64,000 nt of DNA from Phylloscopus collybita. Its lineage: Eukaryota > Chordata > Aves > Passeriformes > Phylloscopidae. The translations under genes and the position numbers were made by a program. Position 1 is the first letter of the stretch, and every line of letters starts with the position of its first letter. Location of the stretch: positions 12,530,001-12,594,000 of the forward strand of contig JAJNNQ010000006.1 of NCBI GenBank assembly GCA_027886175.1, given 5' to 3'. Below the pieces are notes generated by a model. That model saw only the letters and a list, made by a program, of their open reading frames with translations, searched no databases and had not been told where the DNA came from. Below, one piece after another: positions 22,501 to 34,600 of the stretch.

Positions 22501-25500
22501 TAGCTAAATGTCCCCTCTCTTTAGGCTTGCAGGCTGTCAGCTAACTAACTGCAGAGTACATTTGAATACAGCTTTGGAACTGAGTGGTCTATGGATAATG
22601 GTGCTGTCACAGGTCGAGGTTTAAATGGAGTGGCACTTCAAAAATAGAAAATGTTTTCAGTGTGGGTTTTGTCTGATACATAAGAACAAATCAAACATCT
22701 TGAAGTGCAATTCAAGATCCTGCATATGTTCTTAGTTTTTATGAGAGTTTCTTTTAGAGTTTTATAACAGGAGATTTGTCAGAAATTTCAAGATGAATTA
22801 CCTACGAGTTCACCTGTTCAGGCAAGCTGTCCCACCACAGGCAATGCTGATTAGTGGCAGGAGTTACGCAGCAAAGCCCATTTTTAGAGCCTGATGTCTG
22901 AGTTTGGAGTTCACACTGACACTAGAAATGGTCAGGGCCAGTCTCGTTATTTCAGTAAAATACTTTCCAAGTGAATCCCAAGGGAGGGTTCAAGTGATAA
23001 GTTCAACACTTTCTTAGGTAATAGCTGTTGTTGCATGGCCTAACCTTGTCACGTATGGAGGGAGAAAGTGTTTGAAATCTGACAATGTGAGCTCAGTGTG
23101 AGAAGTGGTATGCTTGCAGCAGTATTTTAAATTCCAACCAATCATTTGTAATGGATTAGCAAAACCTGTGCCATGGCTGTAATGGAAGGCTTATTAGCAG
23201 GAGGCATAATTACATAAAAGAGCAGCTACATGCTGGAAGCACTTTAGTATTTTCATTTTAGCTCCATGCTTCTTGGTAGCTAGGGGGACCAACATAAAAC
23301 AACATATGAGGATGATGTAAAGTACTTCTCTCATAAGGGATATTCTAGGGTGAGCAATAGGGTCTCAAGTAGTTTATTAAATCTGGAGAATTTTTTTTAA
23401 TTGGTTCAACCAACTTGAAACAAACTTGCCAGTTAAGTACCTGCTGTAGGCAACAAACACTCCGAAGACCTGCCTCATTGTGCAATGGGAATTACTGTGT
23501 TCTCCTTAATAGCTGACATTGTATAAAGAACCAAAACACATTTTAAAATAACACATACAAGGGCGTATGTGCCTATAGTTTCTCTTTATTGTTCACAACA
23601 GAAGAAAGAAAAAGCTCAGGCCGTCAAATGGGCAGTTCACAAACACAAGCCTGAGAGAGCTGGCCTGTGCTTGGCACAGTGTGCCCTCCTAAATGGCCTT
23701 CTGCAAGTACCTGGGCCAGAGCAAATGTTTCCTATTCCCTGAACTGGAATTTGCTCTTGTCCTCAGGCACTCAACCAGATGTGCCATTTATTGCTGCTTC
23801 AATTGCATATGGCCCTTCTGTGCTGGAAATTCACAGATATCAGGGTCAGACCAGACTACTGCAATATTTGGTCTGCCTGTATCACTACGAAGACCAGAAT
23901 CTCTCACCCAACAATTCCCATATTGAACACACAACTGTGTGAACAGTGGTGTTCTTTACTGGAAAGAAGCTGTGTGTAGATCTGAAATATGCAAATGATG
24001 AAAAAATCTACCACATGTCAACAAAAATTGTTCCAGTGGTTAATTAGCCCTCTTAAAAATGTTATTTTTATTTATTTTAATGAGCTTTCTAGCTTTTGAT
24101 TGTATTTTTGTTCATTTAAGTTGATTTAGACTTCTAGAGCTAGATTAATTCTCTCTGTTCTTTCTTAGATTGTACATATGTCCTTTGTTGTTGTTGTTGG
24201 GTTTTTTGGTTTGTTTTGTTTCTCATACCTGTACATAAAACCTTATTGCTCACATTAAATGCAAAATGCAAGATTATTTCCATGGGTAGACACTGTGGAT
24301 TGAAAGACCTTCTCTCAGTGAACTGCAACACAAAACTTTCCCAGGAGAAGATTTAGAGCAGGAGAAATAATCCTGAAGATCATTAAAAAATCTGAGGCTG
24401 TATAAGGATTTTTTTGCATGAGGCAAATATTCAGATAAGAGCTAATGTGCATAAGGGAATTTTGTATAGCTTTTCTGGCATAATTACTAAGGTTTTGGGT
24501 TGCCTTTGTCAGAATGACCATGCCCAAAGTCCTGTGTGGTTCCAAATTTTCCTGTCTTGGGGAAGCACCTGTAAGAGATTTCCATGCTTATGTGTCTTGA
24601 CAGACAAAGGGTCAAGATGACATTCCATTTTTATTTCTCAGCATGAAGTGTCAGCTACAAAAAATACAATTAGTTCCTGCTATATTTGGCAGATATTGAT
24701 GTGAGGGGTCCGGCTTGTGGCCTTTCATCAAACTCTAGCACTGCAAATATAACTGCTGTCTTTTGATGCCCATGTAAACAAGATTCCTGCAGAGAAACTC
24801 TAATTTTACTTTCATGTGATACTTTAAATAAAATTAGTTCCTTCTGAGGTTACTGTCTATGAGATATATATGTGTTGCACCTCACCACTAGAGCCAGGGG
24901 TTGTACCAGTGTACTCCTGTCTGCATACATCAAAAGAAAATCCCAAGGCAGTTTAGGAAAAGCTCCAATACAATGGAGGAAGTTGGTAAACAAGCAACCT
25001 TCAGCCAGGCACAGCTTCTGTCTGTGAATAAATCACAGCCATCAAGCACAGCGAGTTGCAGAATGGCAGCCACGAGTTGTGCTATTCACAATACTCTGCA
25101 AAATGCATATTGCAAATGTGCATGTATTGATATCAACAATGTCAATGCATACAAGTACTTTTGGATCTCAGCAAGTAAACAAAAAAGTGACAAATCACTG
25201 CTTTGTCTTTTGCTATTGAAATAATTGGATGTTTTTGGCTTTTTACTGGTGGACTGTGTTCTTTGGAGTGCCTGTGATAGTTCATGGCACGTCTAGCGCC
25301 TGCTAAACGCAGGTTTTGTGTTCCCTCTCCCTCAGTACCATGTCAACCCAGCCATAAAGGAGAGGTAATTCTGAACTGAAGGTTGCCCCTGTCAATTTAC
25401 AAACATATTTAGGTTGTTCAAACCTTCTGTGTTACACCAAACACCCTGGTTTCTCCATCACCTAACCGTTTCCAGTTCACCTGCTTCTTCTAGTGATGTT

Positions 25501-26199
25501 GTGCTAAATGGAAAATAAAAAATGGGCTGATAAATGCCAGTTTAGTACCAAAAATAAGGGTAGATGGTAAGCAGGGAGGGATATACAGGCTGCACTATCC
25601 ATTTAACATTTTTACACTAATGCCCTTTTTGGTTACTCACTATAGCACTTTGTAGCTACATAGTGTTACCACATAGCATATTTCTGGTATCACATACACT
25701 GAACATCCTCTTAAATCCTATTTCTCTGTAACATCTTTGACTTGAAGCCAAGAAAGCTGCCTATTCAGAAAAACTGAATATATATATTTAATCTTTTAAT
25801 TCTCAAGTCTTTTCCAGATCATGAGTTGTTCATAAATCTGTATTGCCTAGAAAATACCAGCTGAAGGTGCTGACTTAGTTAAGCTTGTAAAACCAAAGTA
25901 TCCCTTCACCTAGCACTAGAGAACATTTTAATTATTCCCATTAGTGAGCCCTTCAGTTTATCAAGGCTATGATCTCTGAAATATGTCCATAAAAGTATCA
26001 AGAGATGTAGAATCCCAGACGATATGGGGCTAATGTGTATGTCTCAAACAGCAACAGCTGATGATGCTGTGAGAAAGGACCAAATGTGGCTGCAGAAGGT
26101 GGCCATGCAGCAGTAGTGCAGCACTTTCCAGGATCAAATCCTTGTCCTAGTTCCTGAAGATAAACATGACACAGTACAGTGCAAGTGCAGGAATGAGAA
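19516..26199. other. Intergenic, no gene seen
   Basis: No open frame here resembles a known protein. Frames at 20613-20852, 21299-21733 (minus) and 23667-23942 are isolated, with no exon structure. A T-rich run is at 21790-21805. Some ancient repeat may be present but none is recognised with confidence. Confidence 0.6.
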
Positions 26200-26649
26200 G
26201 TGGGCATGGACTGTAGGGAGGGATCAAGATCACTAAAGAGCCCTGAAGCCCTTCAACCCATTTCCAGAGGAAAGGGCTATGCTATGCATAATAAGTAATT
26301 TGCATGGAAAGTGAGAAATCTATCTTCAGAGCAGGGAAATCTATCTATAAAAAGGTAACCCACCAAATCCAGGCAGCATCCCCAGGACCCTGCTGGACTG
26401 ACACTGAAACCAGGACTGGTTCTCTCCTCCTCCTTTCCTCTCTCTTCCTAATCTTACCCCTTTATCCCAAACCCACTGCCGTGTACTTATACAGTAGGTC
26501 AGGGATTAACATACCGATTTCCATGCCAAGTGTGTAATTTACTAATAAAACTTTGAGTCTTTGCAGACCCTTGGACTTTAGTCATTCTTTTTGACCAAGG
26601 GCATCTAGGAATCTTGGGTGCTCCTTTCCCTGTAAGGCTGGGACATCAC
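26200..26649 (+). mobile_element. Candidate LTR (TATA plus downstream AATAAA), boundaries uncertain
   Basis: A TATAAAAA box at 26346-26353 is followed about 200 bp later by AATAAA at 26544-26549, then a T-rich stretch and a GGAATCTTGGGTGCTCC motif that resembles the U5 of avian endogenous retrovirus LTRs. This suggests U3-R-U5 order on the plus strand, with the end near 26649. Neither terminus nor a target-site duplication could be fixed. A non-LTR promoter is the alternative. Confidence 0.4.
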
Positions 26650-26752
26650 AATAGACAAGGGCAAAAATACTTCTTCAAGAAGCAGATATTTACGCTCACT
26701 GGTTTTTGCAATCAAAGTATTAACTTTTTTCTGTCATCAGTCCTGCTTCACT

Positions 26753-26756
<4 letters not shown>

Positions 26757-26805
<49 letters not shown>
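26757..26805 (+). repeat. Poly(T) tract, 49 bp
   Basis: Uninterrupted T run. As the reverse of an A-tail it could mark the 3' end of a minus-strand retrocopy, but the flank at 26806 onward shows no recognisable transcript end. Confidence 0.9.
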
Positions 26806-27722
26806 CCCCACGATAACAGCAATGGTTATTAAACACTATTCAGCAAGTTCATTTATCTTCTGATCAGGCTCGATGCTGAGGCAGCAAAACAGGTGTGTTT
26901 GTAATCCTGTTCTCTTGCATGTAGATGGACTGCAGCTCTGATTCCCACAGAGCCTCGTTGGTTTCATGCAGAGCACTCAATGAAGGTGAGCCTGGGAGTC
27001 GGCTGCCTGCCTCACCTCCCATGAAGGAACAGGCTCTTTGCAACACCACCGCAGTTCTCTAGTGTGGGAAAAAGGTTTCCCCATGGGCCCATGGGTGTGT
27101 TCTGCCCTTCAATAAACTCCAGTGACTTGTGTGAAGGGAGAGCCTCCACTGCTAAAGAGTTACTTCACTGCTGTCCAGATAGATCAGGAATATGACTGAG
27201 ATCAGCAAGGCCCATCAGTGAGGCTGCAAAGTGACAGCCTGGGCTGAACTGGATACAATAAAGGCTATGCTGCTGTAGAGCATTAGAAAGATGAGCAGAG
27301 CTACACTGGTTTGCTTCAGCTGGGAATGGTGTGCGTATGGGGCTAATGCACACCAGGTTAAATTACAGCTACCCTGGCGTTCTGGTCTGTAAGTTTATCT
27401 ATGGGTGCTGAGGAGGTCTTGTACAGGTGTCACCATGGGTTTTTCTGGAAGCTTGAGAGAGAAGCTGGAAATTCAAGAGCGTGATTAAACAATGTGCTCT
27501 AATGCTGGGAAGATGTTCAGTGCTCTTGTACTTTGTTGGACTAGAAATTTTCTTTTTGATGTTCCTGAAGCCTCTGATTTTAAACTAAGTAAATGGTAGT
27601 ATTTATAAACCTGGTGATTTTTTTCTTCTTAAAACAAGAAAAAAATGAAACCAAAAGAAATAGTTTTAAAAAAGTTGTTTTCTTTCTCTTCAGCTAATAT
27701 AGTGTGAATATCGTCTGTTTAA
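26806..27722. other. Intergenic, no gene seen
   Basis: Unique-looking sequence between the 49-bp T tract and the tRNA-headed SINE. Short open frames on both strands have no recognisable content. No repeat family identified. Confidence 0.5.
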
Positions 27723-27858
27723 TGCTGAGATTAACTCAGTTGGTTAGAGCCCAGTGCTAATAATGTTAAGGTTTGGGTTCAATCCCTCTATGGGCACTTA
27801 AGAGTTGGACTTGAAGACCTTTGTGGATCCCTTCCATCACAGAATATATTCTGTGACA
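27723..27858 (+). repeat. TguSINE1-like SINE: tRNA-Ile(AAT)-derived head, CR1-like tail
   Basis: The head TTAACTCAGTTGGTTAGAGC matches the D-arm/A-box of tRNA-Ile, the anticodon region reads CTAATAA, and GGTTTGGGTTCAATCCCTC matches the T-arm/B-box. It is followed by GTTGGACTTGAAGACCTTTG and TCCCTTCCATCACAGAAT, a CR1-type 3' tail. This tRNA-Ile/CR1 composite is the known zebra finch TguSINE1 design and points to a songbird. It is not an intact tRNA gene: the acceptor stem is not paired and the D-arm is mutated. Confidence 0.8.
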
Positions 27859-29342
27859 GATGATTATTTCACCAAAAAGTATGCTGAGGTTGAATTCTTT
27901 TTTAAATTATAAATAAAATGGATTTCAAGCAATCAGCTGGTCCTGGACTCTTGAGTGATGGGTTTGTGATCCCACATTACTTTTAAAAAGAGACTGTGAG
28001 TAGTAGTTTCTAATTTTTCTAGTTGGATATTTGTAAAATGGATCTGTGCAGCTCTACTGATTAATTATTTTCCACATGAGGGCTAAAGTTTGAATTTCCC
28101 ACACATATTTGTAGCACCCATGAGCTTCAGTATTCAGCCTATCAGCCTGTGAGGAGAATGCTTAAAAGGATGATACGTTTCAGTTTCATTTTAGATCTAA
28201 GTTTGACCAAAATCTGAAGATTTTTTGTCTTCAGCACTCAGTTTGTCTGTGTGGAAGATACTCACTTCCACACAGCTAGGGATGGGGAGGTTGCACTGCA
28301 ATACATTAACTCCACCAGTCCTAAAAGGTTTAGGGAATCAAACTTCTTTCCAGACAGATCCCTCTCTACTGAATTAAGTCAAATTAAAAGGACTAGTGTT
28401 TTTTCTCTGCCCATGTACTACTAAGTCCCTGAACCTCTGAGACATGTTTCAGCACTTAGAATGGGTAGAAAGTGGCCTTCATCTGCCAGCCTTTAAAATT
28501 AGACTGGGCAAATAATAGCCAGTGAAAATAAATGCTGGACAAATTCTGCTGTCCTCTGGCATTGGAGTATGAACTTTCTTCATTGTGCCAGTATGGGACT
28601 TTCCCTGTGGATTGCATTGGACAGAATTTGATGTGTTTACCTGGTTACCTTCTGACTGGAGCAGCACTCTCCTGTGCATTTTCTTCACTGGTGGTTCTGG
28701 CCAAGAGATTGGACACATCCTATACTGTGTCTATTGGTTTTATCTTCTCCATGCTCATGTTCCAGCACTGAAGTCAGATTTTTGTATTCCTGACAAGTGA
28801 AATGGGAAGAAAATGTTCATTTTATGTTCAGCCTCTATCAGCCTTTCCCAGTAATGTCAGAAATTAATGGCAGTGTTTCACTTGCCAAGCAGCAACCCTT
28901 GGGCTTGTTGTAGCCATGCTGTGAAATGAGGAAGTCTCCTTGCTTTCCTACTGCACTGTCAGGCTGGCTCAGTGATTATTTACTGCCAGGCATGTTGCTG
29001 GCAGAAGAAATGATGTCTGTTTGCCAGCTAGCCCACAAGTGACTTGATACTTATCACTTCTTTCCTTCTGCCCTGCTTCAGCAACACTGCAGATTTCAGA
29101 CTGGGGCCGGGTCCCTTTTCTGTGTTCACTGTGCTGAGGGGAGCTCTTCCCCAGTGACCTTATAATTAAGTTGTATGTTTTGTAAATCACTGGCTTTAAA
29201 TGAAAATAATTCTTGGATTTTCCTGATTTCCACTGGCTGTGTGGAAGTTGTTTATTTTCAGCAAAATCCGCTTCTGCTGTCAGAGACTTCCAGGGGGCAT
29301 TTAGGCTAAGAGTAAAGGAAGTACAAACATACACCTGTTTAA
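27859..29342. other. Intergenic, no gene seen
   Basis: AT-rich sequence between the SINE and the next CR1 end. Open frames at 28479-28800 and 28969-29484 (minus) overlap one another or the CR1 and look like shadows. Confidence 0.5.
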
Positions 29343-29572
29343 ACTGGATAGATTTAGATAGGAGACATTCTTTATTGTGAGGGTAGTGATGCACTGGCAC
29401 AGGCTCCCCAGAGAAGCTGTGAATGCCCCATCCTTGGATGTGTTCAAAGCCAGATTGGATGAGTCCCTGAGCAGCCTGATCCAATGGGTAGCATCCCTGC
29501 CCATGACAGGGGGGTTGGAGCTAAATAATCTTTAAAGTCCCTTCCAAGCCAAACCATCCCATGATTCTGTGA
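29343..29572 (+). repeat. CR1 LINE 3' end
   Basis: Contains the CR1 3' signature: TTCTTTATTGTGAGGGTAGT, CACTGGCACAGGCTCCCCAG, CATCCTTGGATGTGTTCAAA, GGGTTGGAGCTAAATAATCT and CCCATGATTCTGTG. Severely 5'-truncated, as is usual for CR1 copies. Open frames across it on the minus strand (28969-29504) are not genes. Confidence 0.9.
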
Positions 29573-29923
29573 ACTGCTTCGCAGGAGAGCTGTTCATCCC
29601 TTGTATCCCAAGAAGAGCAGAAATACAGGAAACTGTGTGAAGGGTTACTTCCTGGTTTTAGATGGTACTGTGGTTAGTGTGTTGGTTTATGTGAGAGTGT
29701 GGTGTGATAGTTCATGCTGACTGCAGGAATTTGAATGGCACAGATCACAGCAGAAAGGGGCTGGACTCATAATAGTGAAAGGCAGCTTTTGACATCACTG
29801 GTTGCAGTATTTAAAAAATATTTTCCTTATCATACCTTGAGCTCTGCCTTTGGTCATTAAGGAAAATTACTTAAGAGAATGATACAATACAAAGTAAATT
29901 TTTGTGCTTTTTGACAGATAAAT

Positions 29924-30217
29924 TGTCCTGGTTCTTGCCAGGACAGTTAACTTTTGCAATAGCTAGGAAGGCATGGCTATGACCAGGATGTTATTTGATA
30001 CCACCTTGCCTCCTTGCTTGCCTCCTTGCTTTGGGCAGGGGAAAGGCACTCTCTTCAAGGGAGAAGGGGTTCCTTCAAACAGGGGAAAAATGGCAGAGCC
30101 GTTCAGTGTAAGTTTATTGTTGGGGGCTTTCTGTGTAAATAGTTTCTTTTTCATGTGACTTGAGAAAACAAGAAATTACTAGAAATGGAAAGACAAGAAA
30201 TGAAACATAAAGACATT
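29924..30217 (+). mobile_element. Endogenous retrovirus LTR fragment, plus strand, interrupted by a younger LTR
   Basis: Starts TGTCCTGGTTCTTGCCAGGA and continues with TAGCTAGGAAGGCATGGCTA and GATGTTATTTGATACCACC, resembling the U3 start of a common songbird LTR family. It runs into the solo LTR at 30218; the remainder may continue after 30903. Family identity rests on recall of consensus patterns. Confidence 0.5.
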
Positions 30218-30897
30218 TGCCGCTGGCTGCTGGTGACCGATCGGGCGGTCACTCCGGTGCTGTGACCTTCCCCAGCAGAACTGTCCCAGGAATGGGTGGT
30301 CTGGGCTTCTGGGTGGCACAGGCACGCGGTTGTGATTTATCAGCTCTTTTGTGATTATCAGCTCTTTTGTGAAGCTGCTCTTAGCAGCTCTTCCCAGCAG
30401 CTTCTTCCCAGGCGACGCAGGAATGAGCAGGAGGCAGGCGTCCAGTCGAGAAGGCTCTTTATTTCCCTGGAACCGACGGCCGAAGGCAGGCGGTGGGGTG
30501 AAACATGGGGTTATATAGGGTTTAGGGAAGGCGGGGCTGACAACTTGGACCAATCACGCAGGGAATTGAGAAACTGACCAATCAGGGAGAGGATCCAAAA
30601 TAAACCAACCAGGGAAGGGGAAAAACTAGGATTTGAGAAACTGACCAATCAGGGAGAGGATCCAAAATGAACCAGTCAGGGAAGGGGAAAAACTAGGAAT
30701 TGAGAAACAACCAATCCGGGGTAACAAATTAACATGGAGCCTAAAGGGCTCATAGGCTGAAATATTTTAGTCTCCCTAACCTAAGAGTCAGTTTCTCAGG
30801 GAGACTTCCATGTGGACAGTTCTGTCATACAGCTTATACGTTGTATTCCCTCCATGGCAGGGCAAGCTCCCCTGTGGTAACCTCAGGGGTTACCACA
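30218..30897 (-). mobile_element. Solo LTR of an ERVK-like endogenous retrovirus with intact 6-bp target-site duplication
   Basis: Read on the minus strand the 680-bp element begins TGTGGTAACC and ends GCGGCA, so it has TG...CA ends. GACATT occurs directly on each side (30212-30217 and 30898-30903); a 6-bp duplication is typical of ERVK/betaretrovirus-like integration. Minus-strand order: U3 with 67-bp repeats each carrying an inverted CCAAT box, TATATAA (plus 30511-30517), then AATAAA (plus 30458-30463), then U5. No internal viral genes remain, so it arose by LTR-LTR recombination. The open frames inside (30179-30577) are not genes. Confidence 0.8.
30562..30720 (-). repeat. U3 tandem repeats, 67-bp period, CCAAT boxes
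   Basis: Unit starts at 30562, 30629 and 30696 (the last truncated), each beginning GGAATTGAGAAAC or GGATTTGAGAAAC. CCAAT occurs at 30578, 30645 and 30711, with a further one at 30550. In the LTR's own orientation these are ATTGG Y-boxes upstream of its TATA box, like retroviral enhancer repeats. Confidence 0.85.
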
Positions 30898-31115
30898 GAC
30901 ATTAAATGAAATTTGAAAAACCAAAAAAACCAATGAAATGGTGAAACCAATGAAAATATTTGGTTCTTCCTTTCTTCCTATGCACTTCCTTTCCCTTCCA
31001 TTCTGTTTCATTTGGGTTCACTTCATTTCTCAATTACGTGGATTTTCTCGCTGAGCTTTGTCCAAGCTTGGCACTGTGGCCGAGGTTCCCCATGCATGCC
31101 CCTAATGTGAAAGAT

Positions 31116-31640
31116 GTTGTGGTCTTGCCCTGATCCTTTTGGCATGTGTATTCCAGCTGCAGTGGGCCTGAAGCCCTAGGCTCTCATGCTGTCTCCAAAC
31201 TAACTGGAAGCCAAATGGCATCTCGTTGCTGGGGCTGATGATCCCATAGCCCGTAGGTGGTCCAAATTTGAATGATGTAGGAGCAGCCATGTTGTGGCCC
31301 TGCCAGAATGGCCTTGGCATGCCTGTTCCAGCCCCAGTGTTCCTGGAGCTGTAGGCTCTTTCCATTCACTCTACCCTAACCCTAGCTGTAATCCTAACCC
31401 TAGCTCAGCCCTGACTCTAATGGCAGCTTTGGCAGTCTGGCAGAGATCCTCCTTGCCATAGTTGGCACAGCTTAAAAAGTGTGGAGTTGGCAATGTTGGC
31501 ACCCTGCCCTGATGCCCTTGCACTACCTTTTAGAGTGCCACTGTCCCAGGAGCTGTAGGCTTTGCAGGTCTCTGAACCCTAAGGGCAGCTTGTGGCTGCT
31601 GCTGAGCTTCCCATCACCATGGCTGGCCTGAATTCAGTAA
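31116..31640. repeat. Degenerate tandem repeat, ~175-205 bp unit, with CCCTAA telomere-like motifs
   Basis: Three diverged units start at about 31116, 31291 and 31495. Shared landmarks: GTTGTGG or GTTGGC at the start, CTTGCCCTGAT or CCTGCCCTGATG, and GAGCTGTAGGCT (31344 and 31551; CCCTAGGCT near 31171). Between 31371 and 31405 are CTACCCTAACCCTAG and ATCCTAACCCTAG, close to the vertebrate telomere repeat. Family not recognised. Confidence 0.5.
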
Positions 31641-34600
31641 GTGTAGATTTTCTTCAAAGTTTCATATTTAAACTCTCTGTTTGGCTTTGCATTCTTTGTG
31701 GCATTTGAGGCAATGCCTCAGGCTTTGCAGACACATAGATGATTAAAGAGTTAGAAATGCCTTTTAATTATTTTTTAATATTTTTAAATTTAAAAGAGGA
31801 AGGGGAGAATAAACACAGAGAGGCGTACTAAAAAGGTGAAATCCTCGCTCTCCTCTTAGGTAGCTTCAGCTGTTATGTTCTAGAATTTCAATTGATTCAG
31901 TTCCATTAAGATCTGGCTTTAATACCCAGCTTTTTTCTTGCATGAGTACTTCAGACTTAGAGTAATCTTGCCCTTGTGTGTTCTGGTCTGATCCAAAACT
32001 CAGAACTCGTGGCTAAGAAATCCCAGCCCAGAAAGGCTTACAGAGTGTACTGGTCACTTATGGAAATAGTTAATATTAAAACAATTTTACAAGTCTGCAT
32101 CGATTAACAAAAACTGATACAATTTTTTTTGACATAGCATCACCTCTTCGCCTTTTCTTCACTCCCAAAAATCCTGTCAGTCAGCATGAGTCTCCCCTGT
32201 TCAGGTTAAATTCATTAAAACAACACAATGAAAGGTTTAAATTCATTAAAACCATTCGTGTTCTTTTCAATAAATCTCATTTAAATATGTTTAGTGAATG
32301 GGCTTAAAGGTTGTTCTTTAAAATTGCAATACTTAATGACCATTTTATGCTGAGAAATGGAGTTAATGATCAGCTCAGTAATATTCAGTTGAGAGCAGAC
32401 ATACCAGTTTCTTTTATTTGCTACCAGTCTAATTGGAGTTTTGTTTTCCTTAGATTGAATTCATGTAATCATCAATTGTATTTTCTGTGCATACACTTAG
32501 AATTCTAATAAGGAGAAGGGAAGCAAAAAGTCTTCTAAATTATATCCAAAATGCAAGTTGTAGCTCTCATGTGGTTGCTATAATACAAATAGATGCCATA
32601 TGAGGCTGTCCAGCTGTCACATAACTCTGTTCATAAGTCAAAATGCTCTGTGCATGTCTTAATATGACTGCTTTTTCTGAAGAGTGAGGAAGGGGGGAAT
32701 TGCTCTTTAGTAGAACCAGAACTAACTTCTTTCATTTCTTGATGGTTTCTGAGGCACGTTAGTTTGGCTACAGCTACTGGCATGAGTAGGATCTGCTGGT
32801 CCTTTTAAAGGCCTTTATGTATTTTGCAGGTCTGAGGTTTATCTGCTTTGATCACTCACAGGATTGACTGGACTGCCACTCTTGGAACTGGGACAGAGCC
32901 CTTCCCAGGCAGGATGCCTGGGGTTTTGCCCATGTGTGGGATCCAGCAGAGGAAAAAGGGAACTTCACAAGGCAAATCTCCTGTCCCTAGCTGGGTTAAG
33001 GGCTGTGGCAATTCTCTTGATCTTTTCTGAAATATTTCTATGGCTTGTTACATAAATTCAGCTTCTGGCTGAATATGGGTGTTAGATACCTATGCAGTAG
33101 CTCTTTTTCACTTTTTCTGTCTAGTTGAGACCTACTTCTTGTAGCCAGTTTTGTCACAGCTGCCCCTTCCCGTGGCAGTTTGCTGCCCTCTCTGTAAAGC
33201 AATTGACTTTAGATTTCTATGACCAGTCAGTCATAATTGCCCCAATTACTTGAGGTCACCTGAATACCCCTCCAAAGTATGTATAATAGTGCTCAGATTT
33301 AATCTACTTTGTTTTACAGATCAATAAATACCTTACACCAAAATAGTCTGAAAAGGAAATTCTGTGGCATCCATGGTAGCCTCTTATTATGGTTCTTCCA
33401 GTCTTCCAGTTCGTAGCACAGAAAGCCAATATGAATTATTTTTTCAGATATGATGGTAAGATGCAGTATTTAGAGTTTTACTAAGGCACAATACTGTATT
33501 AAGCCTTTATTCCCTCTGCCTGCTTTCTAGTGGTCACATCTATCTCTGTGTACATCAGATTTATTGTTTTCTTTTCAAAATGTACTCAAGTGTCAAATTA
33601 CATTGAGCTATAAGCCAGTGAAGTCTATGTATGTGCATAAATACACTCTTTTATATTTTTCCTGTGCCATATTAATGAAATACCTGGCTCAATTCATCAA
33701 CTTCCTTCCTGACATATGTGGAGGGCAGTGGAGGGCAGTGACTGTTTCTTAATTTTAGGGAATTATCCTAATAACTCAAGTTTAATTATTTGCTCTATTA
33801 GAAATAATTGACAATGAACATATATTAAAAATAAAATGCCTGTTCTTCTATTTTATAATTTGCTTATTAAATTGGGCAGTCAAAATAATGAAGATTTTTT
33901 TAGTCAGTCTGTGAGATTATTTCTTCAAGTATTTGGTCATGGAAACAATTTAAACATGGTTTCCTAAAAAATTTACACTTGCCAAATTGTTGCATGCACA
34001 TGGCAAAGAGAGAAGCTGGGAGTTCGCTATTATAAACAAAGAAAGTTTCCTGTTCCCTGTCCTCCCACATTAAAGGGCAGCAGCTTCTGCTTAAAATGAG
34101 TCTGCCTGTTGTTTTCTTCATATGCAAAAACTGATGGATGCGGATTTGTCAGAAAGGATCTGGTCTTTCATTGATTTCAACACAGAGAGATTTTGGAAGG
34201 ACACTCTTGATAATTTTCCAAAAGCATCTTTTTCTTTAACAGTTTGATGTGAAACAGGAAATCGGCCCAAATGCTGCTGTTTTATGCTATTTTATGAGTA
34301 GCACGTTAAACCATCCGTGAGCTTTTTGTCAAATTTTGCAATTTTATGTATGAATCCCTGCATTTCAATTTTTGACTTGCCTGTTATTTGATAATGCATC
34401 TGATGTTCACTGGGATTCTTTGTATATCTTTTGAAGCAACTGGCCTACTCTTCCCTCTTCATCCTGACCACTGCTGCAAAAGCAACTCTGCTGAGAAAAA
34501 GGATGCTTTTTTAAAATTTTGCTGGTTGACTTTCAGGCAAAGTAAACATCTGTGCCGCCCAAGTTTATCAGAGAGCATCTCACTAAGTCTTGTGGAGGAG

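Noticed and set aside
27723..27796. Functional tRNA-Ile gene
   Set aside because: A-box and B-box are recognisable, but the acceptor stem does not pair, the D-arm is mutated and a CR1-like tail follows directly: it is a SINE head.
28969..29484. 171-codon minus-strand open frame
   Set aside because: Largest open frame in the window, but its second half lies antisense to a CR1 3' end and the rest shows no known motif.
29924..30901. Single large LTR from TGTCCTGG to CCACAGACA with a near 6-bp duplication (ATAAAT/TTAAAT)
   Set aside because: The inner boundaries 30218-30897 give a perfect GACATT duplication, TG...CA ends and a coherent minus-strand U3-R-U5, so a nested insertion explains the data better.
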